This document shows, one piece after another, positions 61,658-64,000 of a stretch of DNA of 64,000 nt. The notes beneath the pieces are model-generated. The model was not told the origin of the DNA and ran no database searches. It worked only from the letters and a program-made list of their open reading frames with translations. The DNA comes from Streptomyces pristinaespiralis (GTDB taxonomy: Bacteria; Actinomycetota; Actinomycetes; Streptomycetales; Streptomycetaceae), in contig NZ_CP011340.1 of assembly GCF_001278075.1 (NCBI RefSeq), positions 5,329,501 to 5,393,500 of the forward strand, given 5' to 3'. The translations under genes were made by a program, and so were the position numbers. Numbering within the stretch: the stretch's first letter is position 1; each line of letters opens with the position of its first letter.

Positions 61658-62242
61658 TCACACCACCGGCTTGCCCGACAGTTCGACGCCCGCCCCGCGC
61701 ATCTCCTCCAGCGCCCGTGCCGTCGAGTCCGCCGACACTCCCGCCGTCAGCCCCAGCAGGACGTTCGTCCGGAAGCCCTCCCGCGCGGCGTCCAGCGCGG
61801 TCGCCCGCACGCAGTGGTCGGTCGCGATGCCGACGACGTCCACCTCGGTGACGTCGCGGGCGCGCAGCCACTCCGCCAGGGTCGTGCCGTTCTCGTCCGT
61901 CCCCTCGAAGCCGCTGTACGCCGCCGCGTACGCGCCCTTGTCGAAGACGGCGGAGATCGCGCCGGAAGCGACGGCCGGGGCGAAGTTCGGGTGGAAGCCC
62001 ACGCCCTCCGTGCCGGCCACGCAGTGCGGCGGCCAGGAGCGTGCGAAGTCCGGGTGGTCGGAGAAGTGGTCGCCCGGCTCGACGTGGTGGTCGCGGGTGG
62101 CGACCACATGGCGGTAGCCGGGCTGGGCGTGGCCGATCAGGTCGGTGATGGCGGCCGCGACATCGGCACCTCCCGCCACCGCGAGGCTGCCGCCCTCGCA
62201 GAAGTCGTTCTGAACGTCGACGACGATCAAGGCGCGGTGCAT
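61658..62242 (-). CDS. pncA: Nicotinamidase (isochorismatase family)
   Basis: 194 residues. ALIVVDVQNDFCEGGSL (catalytic Asp), RDHHVEPGDHFSDHP (metal-binding Asp/His), VFDKGAYAAAYSGF (Lys) and IATDHCVRATALDA (nucleophile Cys) give the full Asp-Lys-Cys triad and metal site. It hydrolyses nicotinamide to nicotinate in NAD salvage; pyrazinamide would also be a substrate. ATG at 62240-62242; the frame upstream is not homologous. It follows pncB on the minus strand, so the two steps of salvage are encoded together. Confidence 0.93.
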   Translation of the reverse strand: MHRALIVVDVQNDFCEGGSLAVAGGADVAAAITDLIGHAQPGYRHVVATRDHHVEPGDHFSDHPDFARSWPPHCVAGTEGVGFHPNFAPAVASGAISAVFDKGAYAAAYSGFEGTDENGTTLAEWLRARDVTEVDVVGIATDHCVRATALDAAREGFRTNVLLGLTAGVSADSTARALEEMRGAGVELSGKPVV

Positions 62243-62441
62243 GGCGGGTGTCCTTCGGTGGGATGGCGGAGTAGCGGACGGAAGGGGCGGACGAGCGGCA
62301 CGTGACCGCCGGCGCACAGAACCAGTGGCGAACAGAACTACTGAGCGTAGACACTCGCCACGCCGTACGGGAGGGGCTTGCCGCCCGCTGGGCGGGTCGT
62401 CGTGCTCCCTGCCCCTTTACGGGTGGTTCATTCCGGACGGC

Positions 62442-63770
62442 TCACACGTACTCGGTCGGGATGACCGCCTCGCCGCGCGAGAGCTGGATGGCCGACATCG
62501 GCAGGCCCTCCCGTGCCGCGGTGTGCCGGGCGCGCGCCGCGTCCAGCGGCTCGCGGGCGACGACGTCGCCGCCCTTGACCAGCTCCACCAGCAGCTGCCG
62601 CTCCGCGAGCTCCGCGGGCACCTCGCCGACGCCGACGACCTCGGCCTCCGCGATCCCCTCGGCGTCGAGACGGCGCGCGGCCCACTTGCGGCCGCCGACC
62701 GACATCTTGCCGCCCAGGGACTTCTTGGCGACCGGCTCGAGCGGCGCCCCGGGGTCCGTGGACCGGGCGCGGGCGACGAGCTTGTAGACCATCGAGCAGG
62801 TGGGGTGGCCGCTGCCGGTGACCAGCTGGGTGCCGACGCCGTAGGCGTCGACCGGCGCGGCGGCCAGGGAGGCGATCGCGTACTCGTCGAGGTCGGAAGT
62901 GACGACGATCTTGGTGTCGACGGCCCCGAGCTCGTCCAGCTGCTGGCGCACCCGGTGCGCGACGAGCAGCAGGTCGCCGGAGTCGATGCGGACGGCGCCG
63001 AGCTCGGGACCGGCGATGTCGACGGCCGTGCGGACGGCCTCGGCCACGTCGTAGGTGTCGACCAGCAGCGTCGTCCCCCGTCCGAGTGAGTCGACCTGTG
63101 CCTGGAACGCGCCGCGTTCGCTGTCGTGCAGCAGGGTGAAGGCGTGCGCGCTGGTGCCGACGGTGGGGATGGCGTAGCGGAAGCCGGCCGCCAGGTCGGA
63201 CGTGGAGTCGAAGCCGCCGACGTACGCGGCGCGCGCCGCGGCGACCGCCGACAGTTCGTGGGTGCGGCGCGCGCCCATCTCGATGAGCCGGCGTCCGCCC
63301 GCGGCGGCCGACATCCGTGAGGCCGCGGCGGCGATCGCGGAGTCGTGGTTGAGGATCGAGAGGATCACGGTCTCCAGCAGCACGCACTCGGCGAAGGTGC
63401 CCTCGACCCGGATGATCGGCGAACCGGGGAAGTACACCTCACCCTCGGGGTAGCCCCAGATGTCGCCGCTGAAGCGGTAGCGGGAGAGCCACTGGAGCGT
63501 GGGCTCGTCGACGATGTGCTGCTCCCGCAGGAAGCCGAGGACGCCCGCGTCGAAGCGGAAGTTCTCCACGGCGTCCAGGACGCGGCCGGTCCCGGCGACC
63601 ACGCCGTAGCGGCGGCCCTCGGGCAGGCGTCGGGTGAATACCTCGAAGACGGACCGCCGCTCGGCCGTGCCGGCCTTCAGCGCCGCCTGCAGCATCGTGA
63701 ACTCGTACTGATCGGTGAAGAGCGCGGTCGACGGCACGTCCACCGGCAGCCCAAGGTCTGCTGTGTTCAT
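62442..63770 (-). CDS. pncB: Nicotinate phosphoribosyltransferase
   Basis: 442 residues. LFTDQYEFTMLQAALKAG, the loop SVFEVFTRRLPEGRRYGVVAG, FMGARRTHEL-like EMGARRTHELSA (active-site His/Arg), GTSAHAFTLLHDSE and IRIDSGDLL are the family signatures. It converts nicotinate and PRPP to nicotinate mononucleotide, with ATP hydrolysis, the step after PncA. ATG at 63768-63770 follows the consensus start; the frame extends past it without homology. It is divergent from clpS with a long palindrome between them. Confidence 0.93.
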   Translation of the reverse strand: MNTADLGLPVDVPSTALFTDQYEFTMLQAALKAGTAERRSVFEVFTRRLPEGRRYGVVAGTGRVLDAVENFRFDAGVLGFLREQHIVDEPTLQWLSRYRFSGDIWGYPEGEVYFPGSPIIRVEGTFAECVLLETVILSILNHDSAIAAAASRMSAAAGGRRLIEMGARRTHELSAVAAARAAYVGGFDSTSDLAAGFRYAIPTVGTSAHAFTLLHDSERGAFQAQVDSLGRGTTLLVDTYDVAEAVRTAVDIAGPELGAVRIDSGDLLLVAHRVRQQLDELGAVDTKIVVTSDLDEYAIASLAAAPVDAYGVGTQLVTGSGHPTCSMVYKLVARARSTDPGAPLEPVAKKSLGGKMSVGGRKWAARRLDAEGIAEAEVVGVGEVPAELAERQLLVELVKGGDVVAREPLDAARARHTAAREGLPMSAIQLSRGEAVIPTEYV

Positions 63771-63786
63771 GACGCTGATGCTAGCG

Positions 63787-63813
63787 CACATCTCGTCAAT
63801 CTGACGAGATGTG
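63787..63813. promoter_or_regulatory. Perfect 12-bp palindrome between pncB and clpS
   Basis: CACATCTCGTCA, three bases, TGACGAGATGTG. The left arm is adjacent to the pncB start (17 bp upstream), so a regulator dimer bound here would cover the promoter. Likely an operator for NAD salvage genes; the regulator (NrtR-, NiaR- or other type) is not identified. Confidence 0.6.
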
Positions 63814-63873
63814 GTTCCGACGGGCCGGGGGGCGTTTGTGCGATACGGCCTCCCGGGTGGCAGCATGGGTTGA

Positions 63874-64000
63874 GTGACTATGCCCGTAGAGATCGAACGA
63901 CCGGAGTCGGCGGAGGAGGCGCACGCCGTCCCCGAGCCCGATGTGCCCTGGGTGACTCTGGTGCACAACGACCCGGTCAATCTGATGAGCTACGTCACCT
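63874..64000 (+). CDS. clpS: ClpS adaptor protein, N-terminal fragment
   Basis: The window ends inside this gene. Forty-two codons are visible (GTG at 63874; a second Met at 63880). After a Glu/Pro/Ala-rich N-terminus, WVTLVHNDPVNLMSYVT is the highly conserved first strand of ClpS (with the HNDP motif). ClpS delivers N-degron substrates to the ClpCP/ClpAP protease. Divergent from pncB, as in S. coelicolor. Confidence 0.93.
   Translation, partial: MTMPVEIERPESAEEAHAVPEPDVPWVTLVHNDPVNLMSYVT

Overview
The window is a piece of a Streptomyces chromosome. The evidence is high GC (about 70 percent or more in most genes), GTG starts, dense ATGA/GTGA overlaps, a SsgA-like sporulation protein, and a gene order that matches, from memory, the S. 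coelicolor stretch around SCO2959 to SCO2916. There is no phage, transposase, CRISPR array or antibiotic cluster. Most of the left and right thirds is core or genus-conserved; the accessory part is about 25.6-41.5 kb.

Left part (1-25.5 kb): the end of an acyltransferase; narK and nnaR (nitrate/nitrite transport and its HemD-like regulator); a DUF1772 protein; a CGNR zinc-finger protein; the ECF sigma factor SigU with its zinc-type anti-sigma factor; a HelD-like RNA polymerase recycling helicase; a probable structured small RNA in front of an NAD malic enzyme; the HU protein hupA; 1.3 kb of degenerate minisatellite DNA; murA; a YqgE-family protein; a DUF3039 protein; a sugar ABC importer (no ATPase, so a shared MsiK-type ATPase is expected) with a cytoplasmic GH20 beta-N-acetylhexosaminidase and a DasR-like site upstream; and a three-gene xanthine-dehydrogenase-type molybdenum hydroxylase whose iron-sulfur subunit carries a disordered N-terminal extension of about 477 residues.

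Middle (25.6-41.5 kb): an accessory island with a type VII secretion flavour but no secretion machine. It has an EspC-like helical protein, a WXG-containing Pro/Gly-rich protein, an orphan mycosin protease, two Ser/Thr kinases with C-terminal beta-propellers and internal twin-arginine motifs, and two convergent paralogous cassettes. Each cassette is a small helical protein, a ~770-residue WXG protein and a lipoprotein. A true pseudokinase lies beside the second cassette and shares its promoter/start region with one of the active kinases. This is the best candidate for an undescribed system.

Right part (41.5-64 kb): tRNA-Cys, an MFS drug-type exporter, an SF2 helicase, an IclR regulator, a secreted Lon-like protease, an MFS exporter with an ArsR-type regulator, an AsnC regulator divergent from hppD (tyrosine catabolism), a TPR protein, a GlcD-type flavin oxidase, ssgG, two RDD membrane proteins, a secreted M6 metalloprotease, the nicotinamide salvage pair pncA/pncB, and the start of clpS.
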